Assembly (NCBI RefSeq): GCF_017592555.1
Contig: NZ_JAGFNS010000028.1
Location: 1-64,000, forward strand
DNA: 64,000 nucleotides
From: Actinoplanes flavus
Lineage (GTDB): Bacteria; Actinomycetota; Actinomycetes; Mycobacteriales; Micromonosporaceae
Direction: 5' to 3'
Numbering within the stretch: position 1 is the first letter of the stretch; each line of letters begins with the position of its first letter. Below the pieces are notes generated by a model, which was not told where the DNA came from, made no database searches, and worked only from the letters and a program-made list of their open reading frames with translations. Below are positions 15,430 to 23,480 of this stretch, in pieces. The position numbers and the translations under genes were made by a program.

Positions 15430-16407
15430 GCGTCGGCGGAGCAGTTCGCGCCGGCGGAGCTGCTCAGATTCGGCATTCTGGCGGAGGAGCTCGGGTTCGA
15501 CTCGGTCTTCGTCAGCGATCACCTGCAACCGTGGCGGCACGACGGCGGCCACGCTCCGGCGGCTCTGCCCTGGCTGGGTGCGCTCGCCGCGCGTACCGAA
15601 CGGGTGCTGATCGGCACCAGCGTGCTCACGCCGACGTTCCGCTACCACCCGGCCGTGGTGGCGCAGGCGTTCGCCACGCTCGGCTGCCTGGCGCCGGGCC
15701 GCGCCGTCCTCGGCGTCGGCTCCGGCGAGTCGCTCAACGAGGTGCTGCTCGGCACGCGGTGGCCGGACGGCAAGGAGCGGTTCGCCCGGCTCAAGGAGGC
15801 CGTGCTGCTGATCCAGAAGCTCTGGGCCGAGGACCGGGTCACCTACGAGGGCCAGTTCTACCGGACCCAGAACGCGACGATCTATGACAAGCCGGATGTT
15901 CCGGTGCCGATCTACATCGGCGCCTCCGGACCGGCCGCCACCCGGCTGGCCGGGCGGATCGCCGACGGTTTCATCACCACCAGCGGCAAGGGGCACGCCC
16001 TCTACACGGACACGCTGCTGCCGGCCGTCACCGAGGGCGCCGAGAAGGCCGGTCGCAAGATCGACGACCTGGACCTGATGATCGAGGTCAAGGTCTCCTT
16101 CGACGACGACGTCGAACGGGCCCGCGCCGACACCCACTACTGGGGCGCGCTGGCCCTCTCCCCGGAGGAGAAGACCGGCGTCGAGGACCCGGTGGAGATG
16201 CAGCGCCTGGCCGACGCCCTGCCGGTCGAGCGGACCGCGACCCGCTGGATCGTCTCCTCGGACCCGGCCGACCACGCCGCGAAGGTCGCCGAATACCTGG
16301 ACATGGGCTTCAAGCACCTGGTGTTCCACGCGCCCGGCCCGGACCAGGAGCGGTTCCTGCGGCTCTACGCCGACCAGATCCTGCCGCAGCTCCGCGCTCG
16401 CGGCTGA
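15430..16407 (+). CDS. fgd: F420-dependent glucose-6-phosphate dehydrogenase, 5' end obscured
   Basis: Oxidises glucose-6-phosphate to 6-phosphogluconolactone with reduction of coenzyme F420, the main source of F420H2 for F420-dependent oxidoreductases such as the one at 10312. About 325 residues are readable; family members are about 336. Diagnostic blocks are SAEQFAPAELL, SDHLQPWRHDGGHAP, LIGTSVLTPTFRYHPAVVAQ, LGVGSGESLNE, TTSGKG and RWIVSSDP. The N-terminal glycine-tyrosine-lysine start seen in homologues is missing because the frame runs back into the homopolymer block without a start codon. The gene itself is probably intact in the organism. Confidence 0.9.
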   Translation, partial: ASAEQFAPAELLRFGILAEELGFDSVFVSDHLQPWRHDGGHAPAALPWLGALAARTERVLIGTSVLTPTFRYHPAVVAQAFATLGCLAPGRAVLGVGSGESLNEVLLGTRWPDGKERFARLKEAVLLIQKLWAEDRVTYEGQFYRTQNATIYDKPDVPVPIYIGASGPAATRLAGRIADGFITTSGKGHALYTDTLLPAVTEGAEKAGRKIDDLDLMIEVKVSFDDDVERARADTHYWGALALSPEEKTGVEDPVEMQRLADALPVERTATRWIVSSDPADHAAKVAEYLDMGFKHLVFHAPGPDQERFLRLYADQILPQLRARG

Positions 16408-16420
16408 CCCGGCGGGGCTC

Positions 16421-17575
16421 TCACACCGAGCGGAGGTGGCCGCGGCCGCCGTCCGAGCCGCCGCCCTCGCCGTTGATCACCCGCAGGTTGGGGCGGGCCT
16501 GGGCGGCGGGGTCCTGGTTGTCCCGCCAGCGCCGCCGGTTCGGGATCTCCCCGGCCGGGCGTGCGGGCGGCGGCAGCGGGCCGGGCCCGGTCGCCGAGAA
16601 CGCACGGCCGGACGCGCCGGTCCGGCGGTCGGCGAACGGGTCGGTCCGGCGGCGTTCCGGGCCGCGGCGTTCCCCGCGGCGCCGGTCCGGGAATCCGAGC
16701 CCGGCGCTGTTCGGGTAGTCGAGTCCGGTGCCGTCCGGGCCGCCGTTCGGCGACGGCCAGCGGCGCGGCGCCGGACCGGCGGGCATCCGGTCGATCGTCG
16801 GGCGCCGGGTGGCGTTGACGGTCGTGCCGCCGGGTTCCGGGCCCACGACGAGCGGCGGCAACGGGCGCGCGGTGCCGTCGGTGAGCACCACGATGCTCTC
16901 CGGTGTGCCGGCCCGCGCCGCCCGGCGCCGCGCCAGGAACTCCCGGAACACGGCCGCCACGCCGGTGAACAGCGGGGTGCCGGTGAAGGCGGGGCGCCGC
17001 GCCACCGGGACCTCGGTGACCCGCAGGCCGGCGGCCCGGGACCGGACGGTGAGCAGCGGTTCAGCGTCCCGGCCGTCGCCGGGGGCCGGTTCGGTGCCGG
17101 CCACCCGGGGCAGCCCCAGCCGGCCGGCCACGTCACGCCGGAACGCCCGGAGACCGGAGCCGGGGTCGGACGGGCGGCAGCCGAGCAGGACGCTCATGAA
17201 CCAGAGCAGGATCAGGTCGGTGAGCCGGGCCGGGGTGTGTACGCCCTCCGCCACGTCGGCGCCGGAGCGCAGCGCCTCGATGAGAAGGGACAGCTCGGCG
17301 GGGTCGGCCGAACCGTCGCCGGGCACCGTGACGACCACGTCGCCGATGGCCGCCGCGACCCCGCAGGCGAGGGCGTTGCCGGCCCCGGTACGGGTCTGGC
17401 GGATCATCCGGGCGGCCCGGGGGAGCCCTCGGACGATCTCCTCGCCGGGCCCCACCACCACGATCACCTCGTGCACCGGAGGCAGCGCGCCGAGCAGGAT
17501 CGGCAGCCGGTCCGCGGTGGGGACCGGGATCACCACACTCACGGAGGGTGATAGTGGGGCTTTCGGCACTGGCAT
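16421..17575 (-). CDS. GT2-like glycosyltransferase with disordered C-terminal half
   Basis: 384 residues. Residues ~10-220 look like a family 2 glycosyltransferase of the DPM1/polyprenol-phosphate type: VSVVIPVPTADRL, HEVIVVVGPG, TRTGAGNALACGVAAAIGDVVVTVPGDGSADP, and LLGCRPSDPGSGLRAFRRDV (quoted in parts). The nucleotide-binding first motif is short and the second has DGS where DDG or DGD is usual, so activity is uncertain. Residues ~240-384 are Pro/Arg/Gly-rich and basic, with DRRRGERRGPERRRTD; no domain is visible. It probably acts on a lipid-linked sugar donor in cell-wall or exopolysaccharide synthesis (inference). Convergent with fgd. Confidence 0.65.
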   Translation of the reverse strand: MPVPKAPLSPSVSVVIPVPTADRLPILLGALPPVHEVIVVVGPGEEIVRGLPRAARMIRQTRTGAGNALACGVAAAIGDVVVTVPGDGSADPAELSLLIEALRSGADVAEGVHTPARLTDLILLWFMSVLLGCRPSDPGSGLRAFRRDVAGRLGLPRVAGTEPAPGDGRDAEPLLTVRSRAAGLRVTEVPVARRPAFTGTPLFTGVAAVFREFLARRRAARAGTPESIVVLTDGTARPLPPLVVGPEPGGTTVNATRRPTIDRMPAGPAPRRWPSPNGGPDGTGLDYPNSAGLGFPDRRRGERRGPERRRTDPFADRRTGASGRAFSATGPGPLPPPARPAGEIPNRRRWRDNQDPAAQARPNLRVINGEGGGSDGGRGHLRSV

Positions 17576-17766
17576 GCGGGACGACTCCCGGGCTCGACGT
17601 CAAGGCTGCGCCCGAAGCTACCGTCCAGCCACCCGCCTGCAACCCGGCCTATCGGTTGAGTGTGATCATCTGCGCGGACCGAACCGGCTTCTGCGCCGTG
17701 GGAGTGTGACCGAGCGTACAGAGGCGTTTGGGTAGGGTGATCGATGTGCGAGTCGGTGGAGGGGCT

Positions 17767-18426
17767 GTGAGCATCGAGGCGATCGTCTTCGACCTGGACG
17801 GGGTCATCATCGACACCGAGGAGGTCTGGGAGCAGGTCCGGCGTGCCTACGTGGCCGAGCACGGGCGGGAGTTCCTGCCGGACAGCCAGGACCGGATGAT
17901 GGGCATGAGCACCGGGGAGTGGTCGGCGCACCTGGCCGACGAGGTGGGCGTACCCCGTACCGCTCCGGAGGTGGCCGCGGACGTCCTGGGCCGGATGGCC
18001 GAGCGTTACCGCGAAGCCCTGCCGCTGATTCCCGGATCCGTCGAGACGGTCCGGGCGCTCGGCGCCCGCTACCGCCTCGCGCTGGCCAGCTCCTCGGCGC
18101 GGATCCTGATCGACCAGGTGCTGGAGACCGCCGGGCTGACCGGCGCCTTCGAGGTGACCCTCTCGACCGAGGAGGTGCCGCGGGGCAAACCGGCGCCGGA
18201 CGTCTACCTGGAGGCGGTCGGCAAACTCGGCCTCACCCCCGGCGTCTGCGCCGCCGTGGAGGACTCCAGCAACGGTCTGCGCTCGGCCGCCGCGGCCGGC
18301 CTCACCGTGATCGCCGTCCCGCACGGCGTCTATCCGCCGGCCGCGGACGCGCTGGCCGGAGCGACGCTGGTGGTGAACGCGATCACCGATGTGACCCCCG
18401 AGGTGGTTTTGAACCTCCATCGATAG
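17767..18426 (+). CDS. HAD-superfamily phosphatase, beta-phosphoglucomutase-like
   Basis: 219 residues. HAD motif I is FDLDGVIIDTE, motif II is LASSSAR, motif III is the Lys in RGKPAPDVYLEA, and motif IV is VEDSSNGLRSA. The cap between motifs I and II marks a subclass IA enzyme, most like sugar-phosphate phosphatases or beta-phosphoglucomutases. GTG at 17767 is supported by GGAGGGG 4 nt upstream; an ATG 39 nt earlier is possible but weaker. It precedes the symporter gene by 35 bp and may share its transcript. Confidence 0.85.
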   Translation: MSIEAIVFDLDGVIIDTEEVWEQVRRAYVAEHGREFLPDSQDRMMGMSTGEWSAHLADEVGVPRTAPEVAADVLGRMAERYREALPLIPGSVETVRALGARYRLALASSSARILIDQVLETAGLTGAFEVTLSTEEVPRGKPAPDVYLEAVGKLGLTPGVCAAVEDSSNGLRSAAAAGLTVIAVPHGVYPPAADALAGATLVVNAITDVTPEVVLNLHR

Positions 18427-18461
18427 GGGTATGCCGCGGGCCACACTCATGGAGGTGGCCC

Positions 18462-20099
18462 GTGGCGGGACTCCGGCTCGACGTGGGGTTCGTCGACTAT
18501 CTGATTCTGGCGGTCTATTTCGTCACGGTGCTGGGGGTCGGGTTCGCCGCCCGGCGCGCGATCCGCTCCAGCGCCGACTTCTTCCTCTCCGGGCGGTCGA
18601 TGCCGGCCTGGGTGACCGGTCTGGCCTTCATCTCGGCCAACCTGGGCGCCCTGGAGATCGTCGGCATGGCCGCGAACGGCGCCCAGTACGGCCTGATGAC
18701 GCTGCACTACTACTGGATCGGCGCGGTGCCGGCCATGGTGTTCCTCGGCATCGTGATGATGCCGTTCTACTACGGCTCCAAGGTGCGCAGCGTCCCCGAA
18801 TTCCTGCGGCTGCGCTTCAACCGGCCGACGCACCTGTTCAACGCGGTCAGTTTCGCGGTGGCCCAGGTGCTGATCGCCGGCGTCAACCTGTACGCCCTCG
18901 CGCTGATCCTCCAGGCCCTGCTCGGCTGGCCGCTCGTGGTGTCGATCGTGATCGGCGCGTTCATCGTGCTGGCCTACATCACGCTGGGCGGCCTCTCGTC
19001 GGCCATCTACAACGAGGTGCTCCAATTCTTCGTGATCGTGGCCGGTCTGCTGCCGATCACCATCATCGGCCTGGTCAAGGTGGGCGGCATCGACGGCCTG
19101 TTCGAGAAGGTGCGGCAGAGCCCGCTCGGTGAGGCAGGGCTGCACACCTGGTCGAACACCGGCGGCACCGACAACCCGCTGGGCGCCAGCTGGATCGGCA
19201 TCGTCTTCGGGCTCGGTTTCGTGCTGTCGTTCGGCTACTGGACGACGAACTTCGCCGAGGTGCAGCGGGCCCTGAGCGCCAAGGACATGAGCGCGGCCCG
19301 GCGGACCCCGATCATCGGCGCCTTCCCGAAACTGCTGATCCCGGCGATCACCGTGATCCCCGGGCTGATCGCCCTGGTCACCGTTCAGGGGCTGGGGGCG
19401 GACGAGGGGGCGTACACGTACAACAACGCGATTCCGCTGCTGATGCGTGACCTGCTGCCCAACGGTGTGCTCGGGGTGGCGGTGACCGGCCTGGTGGCGT
19501 CGTTCATGGCCGGCATGGCGGCGAACGTGAGCGGGTTCAACACCGTCTTCACCTACGACATCTGGCAGGCCTACGTCCGCAAGGACCGGGACGACGCCTA
19601 CTACGTGCGGGTGGGCCGGATCGCCACGGTCGGCGGCATCCTGGTCGGCATCGGCACCGCCTTCATCGCGGCCGGGTTCGACAACATCATGAACTACATC
19701 CAGGCGCTGTTCTCGCTGTTCAACGCGCCGCTGTTCGCCACCTTCATCGTCGGCATGTTCTGGAAGCGGATGTCGGCGTGGGCCGGGTTCTGGTCGCTGC
19801 TGCTCGGCTTCCTGGCCGCGTTCACGCTCTACATCCTGCACCTGACCGAGGTGCTGAAGTTCAACTCCGACCTGGAGCAGAGCTTCTGGGGCGCCGGGCT
19901 GGCCTTCGTGACGGCGGTGGTGGTGGCCGCGCTGATCACCCCGTTCACGCCGGGCAAGAGCGAGGACGAGCTGCGCGGCCTGGTCTACGGCACGGCCGGC
20001 GACACCCTCGTCGCGGACCGGGTGTGGTGGCGCAACCCGGTGCTGCTCGGGGTGGTCGCGGTGATCCTGGCGTTCGTTCTGTACATCCCGGTCTGGTGA
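18462..20099 (+). CDS. Sodium:solute symporter family transporter
   Basis: 545 residues, about 14 membrane helices. It starts with DYLILAVYFVTVLGVGFAARR, has the SSS pattern SADFFLSGRSMPAWVTGLAF and the conserved segment SFMAGMAANVSGFNTVFTYDIWQ. SSS proteins couple Na+ entry to uptake of sugars, amino acids, nucleosides or vitamins; the overall pattern is closest to the sugar (SGLT/VSGLT) side, which is inference. The GTG start at 18462 has GGAGGT 5 nt before it. A 78-residue membrane protein follows 13 bp later, an arrangement common for such transporters in actinobacteria. Confidence 0.85.
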   Translation: MAGLRLDVGFVDYLILAVYFVTVLGVGFAARRAIRSSADFFLSGRSMPAWVTGLAFISANLGALEIVGMAANGAQYGLMTLHYYWIGAVPAMVFLGIVMMPFYYGSKVRSVPEFLRLRFNRPTHLFNAVSFAVAQVLIAGVNLYALALILQALLGWPLVVSIVIGAFIVLAYITLGGLSSAIYNEVLQFFVIVAGLLPITIIGLVKVGGIDGLFEKVRQSPLGEAGLHTWSNTGGTDNPLGASWIGIVFGLGFVLSFGYWTTNFAEVQRALSAKDMSAARRTPIIGAFPKLLIPAITVIPGLIALVTVQGLGADEGAYTYNNAIPLLMRDLLPNGVLGVAVTGLVASFMAGMAANVSGFNTVFTYDIWQAYVRKDRDDAYYVRVGRIATVGGILVGIGTAFIAAGFDNIMNYIQALFSLFNAPLFATFIVGMFWKRMSAWAGFWSLLLGFLAAFTLYILHLTEVLKFNSDLEQSFWGAGLAFVTAVVVAALITPFTPGKSEDELRGLVYGTAGDTLVADRVWWRNPVLLGVVAVILAFVLYIPVW

Positions 20100-20112
20100 G
20101 GAGGCCGCAACG

Positions 20113-20349
20113 ATGGCGAGGCTTTTCGACGTACGACGGGTGATCGGTGGCCTGTTCGTGCTCTACGGCGTGATCGTCACCCTGATCGGGATCCTCGACG
20201 GTCCCTCCGAGCTGGAGAAGGCTCAGGGCGTACGGATCAATCTCTGGATGGGTCTCGGCATGCTGGCCTTCGGCCTGCTGATGCTGCTCTGGCTGCGGCT
20301 GAACCCGCCGCCTCCGCTGGAGGAGGCGGACGAGGACCGCGAGATCTGA
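20113..20349 (+). CDS. Small two-helix membrane protein paired with the symporter
   Basis: 78 residues: VIGGLFVLYGVIVTLIGIL (first helix), a short loop with ELEKAQG, WMGLGMLAFGLLMLLWLRL (second helix) and an acidic tail EEADEDREI. It begins 13 bp after the symporter stop with GAGGAGG upstream, so it is translated from the same message. Its size and position suggest an accessory subunit or stabiliser of the symporter, which is inference; no named family is recognised. Confidence 0.75.
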   Translation: MARLFDVRRVIGGLFVLYGVIVTLIGILDGPSELEKAQGVRINLWMGLGMLAFGLLMLLWLRLNPPPPLEEADEDREI

Positions 20350-20426
20350 GGGCCGGACGGGTGCGATTCGGGTGCGAAACCGTTGCACAGGATCCTCATA
20401 ACGTAAGGACAGGAATCCGTGCACCG

Positions 20427-20690
20427 ATGACCCCCGGCATGGGACCCCTCGCCTCGATCAGTCGGCTCGCCGGTTCGGCGAGCAGCCGGCCGGTGGGCTG
20501 GCAGGTGCAACTACGCGTGGACTACGTCGTCAACATCGTGACGCAGACACATCGCGGTCAATCCGAGGACATCGTCCGGAAGGAGATCGAGAACCAGCTC
20601 CGCACCTTCGGTGTGGTGCCCAACAACCGGCAGGTCGCCCAGTACGCCTGCGCGATCTCGTCACTGCCGCCGATCCCCCTCGACAGCTGA
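20427..20690 (+). CDS. Short conserved-looking hypothetical protein
   Basis: 87 residues. The part from about residue 24 (WQVQLRVDYVVNIVTQTHRG) to the end (LRTFGVVPNNRQVAQYACAI) has ordinary amino-acid composition and a strong GC third-position bias, unlike the shadow frames. ATG at 20427 has AGGA 12 nt upstream, which is weak. It ends 5 bp before the convergent sugar dehydrogenase. No family recognised; I rate it a probable but unproven gene. Confidence 0.5.
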   Translation: MTPGMGPLASISRLAGSASSRPVGWQVQLRVDYVVNIVTQTHRGQSEDIVRKEIENQLRTFGVVPNNRQVAQYACAISSLPPIPLDS

Positions 20691-20694
20691 GCGG

Positions 20695-21777
20695 TCAGCG
20701 GGCCGGGAAGCGCAGGATCCGGTCGTCACCGTCGCGCAAGTCGCCGCGGCCGTCGGTGTTCGAGGTGGTCAGCCACAGCGAACCGTCCGGCGCCACGGCG
20801 ACCGTGCGCAACCGGCCGTACCTTCCGGTGAACTCGGCCTTCGTCGACCCGCCGCCGAGCGGCACCGTCCACAGTCGTTCGCCCCTGAGCGCGGCCACGT
20901 AGAGGGTGTCGCCGGCGACGGCGGCCCCACTCGGTGAGGCCTCGTCCGTGCCCCACTGGACGATCGGGTTCGTGTACCGGTCGTCGCTGCCGCGGCCCTC
21001 CACCTCGGGCCAGCCGTAGTTCTTCCCCGGCTCGATGAGGTTGACCTCGTCCAGGCGGTTCTGCCCGAACTCGATGCCGTACATCCGGCCCTGTGCGTCC
21101 CAGGTCAGGCCCTGCACGTTGCGGTGGCCCAGGCTCCAGACCGGGGAACCGGACCACGGGTTGCCGGGCGCCGGGTCGCCCTCCGGGGTGAGCCGCAGGA
21201 TCTTGCCGGCCGGGTCGTTCCGGTCCTGGGAGCGGGAGCGCTCGCCCGCGTCGCCGGTGCCGACGTAGAGCATGCCGTCCGGCCCGAACGCGATCCGGCC
21301 GCCGTTGTGGTTGCCGGCCTTGGCGATCCCGTCGAAGATCACCTCCGGGTCGCCGCCGGACCCGCGGAACCGGGCGATCCGGTTGTCGCCGGCGGCCGTG
21401 TAGTACGCATACACCCAGTCGTCCTTGACCGCGAGCCCGAGCAGGCCGCCCTCGCCGCCGGCGTCGACCGCGGGGAGCCGGCGCAACTCGGTGGGCTTGC
21501 CGCCCGACCGCACCTGGAGGATGCGGGCGGTGTCGCGTTCGGCCACCAGGGCGGTGCCGTCCGGCAGGAAGGCCAGCCCCCACGGCACGTCCAGGCCGGT
21601 GGCCACGGTCTCCGGCGCGGAGAGATCCGGGTTGCCCCGGGAGGTGACCGAGGGCGCCTGCGCGCCCGAGAGGGCCGGCACCGGCGCCACCGTCGGCGCG
21701 GCCGCCTCGCCGTCGACGGAGCAGGCGGTCAGAACGGCCACACTGGTCGCCGCGAGGGCCCGGCGGATCGATGCCAT
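20695..21777 (-). CDS. PQQ-dependent sugar dehydrogenase-like lipoprotein
   Basis: 360 residues. An N-terminal lipoprotein signal ends in VLTACS (Cys at residue 19). The body is a six-bladed propeller of the soluble glucose dehydrogenase/Hhip type: VATGLDVPWGLAFLPDGTALVAERDTARI (in parts), GGEGGLLGLA, NHNGGRIAFGPDGMLYVGTGDAG, SLGHRNVQGL and PGKNYGWP. These enzymes oxidise aldoses outside the membrane with PQQ. No pqq synthesis genes are in this window, so cofactor supply and activity are open. GGTGG lies just ahead of the ATG. Confidence 0.85.
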   Translation of the reverse strand: MASIRRALAATSVAVLTACSVDGEAAAPTVAPVPALSGAQAPSVTSRGNPDLSAPETVATGLDVPWGLAFLPDGTALVAERDTARILQVRSGGKPTELRRLPAVDAGGEGGLLGLAVKDDWVYAYYTAAGDNRIARFRGSGGDPEVIFDGIAKAGNHNGGRIAFGPDGMLYVGTGDAGERSRSQDRNDPAGKILRLTPEGDPAPGNPWSGSPVWSLGHRNVQGLTWDAQGRMYGIEFGQNRLDEVNLIEPGKNYGWPEVEGRGSDDRYTNPIVQWGTDEASPSGAAVAGDTLYVAALRGERLWTVPLGGGSTKAEFTGRYGRLRTVAVAPDGSLWLTTSNTDGRGDLRDGDDRILRFPAR

Positions 21778-21925
21778 TCCTCCACCCTGCCACGCATCCC
21801 CGGCGACGGCTCGCCGAGATGTGCCCTATCTGCGGTAAATGACGCTGTTTGCCGGATCGATCGGGTCGATCCGGCCCAAGATGGGGCCGCGTGGTGCCGA
21901 GCCGCGTGGGGCGGAGGTCTGGGCT

Positions 21926-23398
21926 TTGCGAGCTTTGGCACGGCGGCTCACGGCCGCGATCCTCACCCTCACGACCCTTCTGGCGTACGCCCCACGACCG
22001 GCCCACGCCGACCGGGCGCAGTCGCCGATCGCCTGGAAACCGTGCCCCCAGGACGGCACGGTGCAGTGCGGCACCATGCGCGTACCGGTCGACTGGTCCG
22101 AGCCGTCCGGTCCCGGCCTCGACATCGCCCTGGCCCGCAGCCCGGCCGCCGACCGGACCGCCCGGGTCGGCACGCTGCTGGTCAACCCCGGCGGCCCCGG
22201 CGTCTCGGCGGCCGGCCTGGTCCTGGACCACGGCTACTTCGGCACCGACGTGCGCCGCCGCTTCGACATCGTCGGGGTCGACCCGCGCGGCGCCGGTCGC
22301 AGCGCCCCGGTCCTCTGCGACCAGGCCCTGGTAGACCGCAAGCCGGCACCGCTGTTCACCACCGAAGCCGAGTTCCGGCAGGCCGGCGAGTACAACCGCA
22401 GGCTGGCCACCGACTGCGCCGGCCGCAGCGGCGCGGTCTACCGGCACGCCGACTCGATCAGCGTGGTCCACGACATGGAAGCCGTCCGGATCGCCCTCGG
22501 TGAACAGCGGATCAGCTTCTACGGCGCCTCCTACGGCAGCCTGCTCGGCCTGCTCTACGCCGAGCGCTATCCGCACCGGCTGCGCGCCCTGGTGCTGGAC
22601 AGCGTGATGGACCACAGCGCCGGGGTGGACGCCTTCCTCACCCAGACCGCGGACGCCGTGCAGGCCGCCTTCGACCAGTTCGTGGCCTGGTGCGCCCGGG
22701 ACGGCAGGTGTGTGCTGCGCGGCCGGGACATCAAGCTGATCTGGGCGGAACTGATGCGGCGGGCCACGGCCGGGCAGCTGATCGACCCGTACGACCCGCC
22801 GGACCGGATCGGCGCCTGGGACCTCATCTCGGCGGCGTTCAGCGCGTTCTACGGCCCACAGTGGTACTCGTTCGCGTACTACCTGAAAGACGCGTACGAG
22901 CCCGCGCCCGAGCCGGTGGCCGGATCCCCCGTGCTGGAGTCGGCCGACCTCACCACCCCGCACAGCTTCGGGGCGGTCATGTGCCAGGACTGGTGGCTGC
23001 CGGTCGACGGATTCACCGCCTACCGGGACCGGATGCGGGCGCTGGCGGTCCGGGCACCGCAGATGCTCGCCTCGCCGCTCGCGCTGACCGCCCTCGGCGG
23101 CTGTCTCGGCCGTGAGACGCCGGTCAACCCGCAACGGCCGATCCCGCCCGCCACCGGGCCGGTCCTGGTGGTCAACTCCCGGTACGACCCGGCCACCGCG
23201 TACGTCTGGGCGCAGCAGGTCACCCGGCAGCTCGGCCCGGCCGCCCGGCTGCTCACCTACCAGGGGTGGGGGCATGTGGCGTACACGCACAGCCCGTGCG
23301 TCAGCGGCGCGGTCGATCGTTACCTGATCGGGCTGACCATGCCCGCGTCCGGCGCATCCTGCCCGGCGATCGAGCCGCAACCGTTCGGCATCGGATGA
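21926..23398 (+). CDS. Secreted TAP-type tripeptidyl aminopeptidase / alpha-beta hydrolase
   Basis: About 490 residues. A TTG at 21926 with GGAGG 8 nt upstream gives a clean signal peptide (RALARRLTAAILTLTTLLAY...AHA). The catalytic fold shows TLLVNPGGPGVSA (oxyanion hole), VGVDPRGAGRSAP, the nucleophile elbow YGASYGS, an Asp in NSRYDPATAY and a His in WGHVAY, followed by the Cys-containing C-terminal TAP-like domain. Streptomyces homologues cleave tripeptides or are esterases; the substrate here is unknown. An upstream ATG at 21839 exists but has no ribosome site and would precede the signal peptide. Confidence 0.85.
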   Translation: MRALARRLTAAILTLTTLLAYAPRPAHADRAQSPIAWKPCPQDGTVQCGTMRVPVDWSEPSGPGLDIALARSPAADRTARVGTLLVNPGGPGVSAAGLVLDHGYFGTDVRRRFDIVGVDPRGAGRSAPVLCDQALVDRKPAPLFTTEAEFRQAGEYNRRLATDCAGRSGAVYRHADSISVVHDMEAVRIALGEQRISFYGASYGSLLGLLYAERYPHRLRALVLDSVMDHSAGVDAFLTQTADAVQAAFDQFVAWCARDGRCVLRGRDIKLIWAELMRRATAGQLIDPYDPPDRIGAWDLISAAFSAFYGPQWYSFAYYLKDAYEPAPEPVAGSPVLESADLTTPHSFGAVMCQDWWLPVDGFTAYRDRMRALAVRAPQMLASPLALTALGGCLGRETPVNPQRPIPPATGPVLVVNSRYDPATAYVWAQQVTRQLGPAARLLTYQGWGHVAYTHSPCVSGAVDRYLIGLTMPASGASCPAIEPQPFGIG

Positions 23399-23480
23399 GG
23401 AGTCGGCCGATCGGTTGTGCGCCGCGCCGATCCCCGGTAGGCAGGGATAGATGGCCGACGTTGTCCAATCTGGAGGGCCG

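Noticed and set aside
13483..16329. Minus-strand open frame of 948 codons
   Set aside because: It is the antisense shadow of the sigma/GH128 gene and fgd; composition is Arg/Gly/Pro/Val-rich with no domain, and it crosses the homopolymer block.
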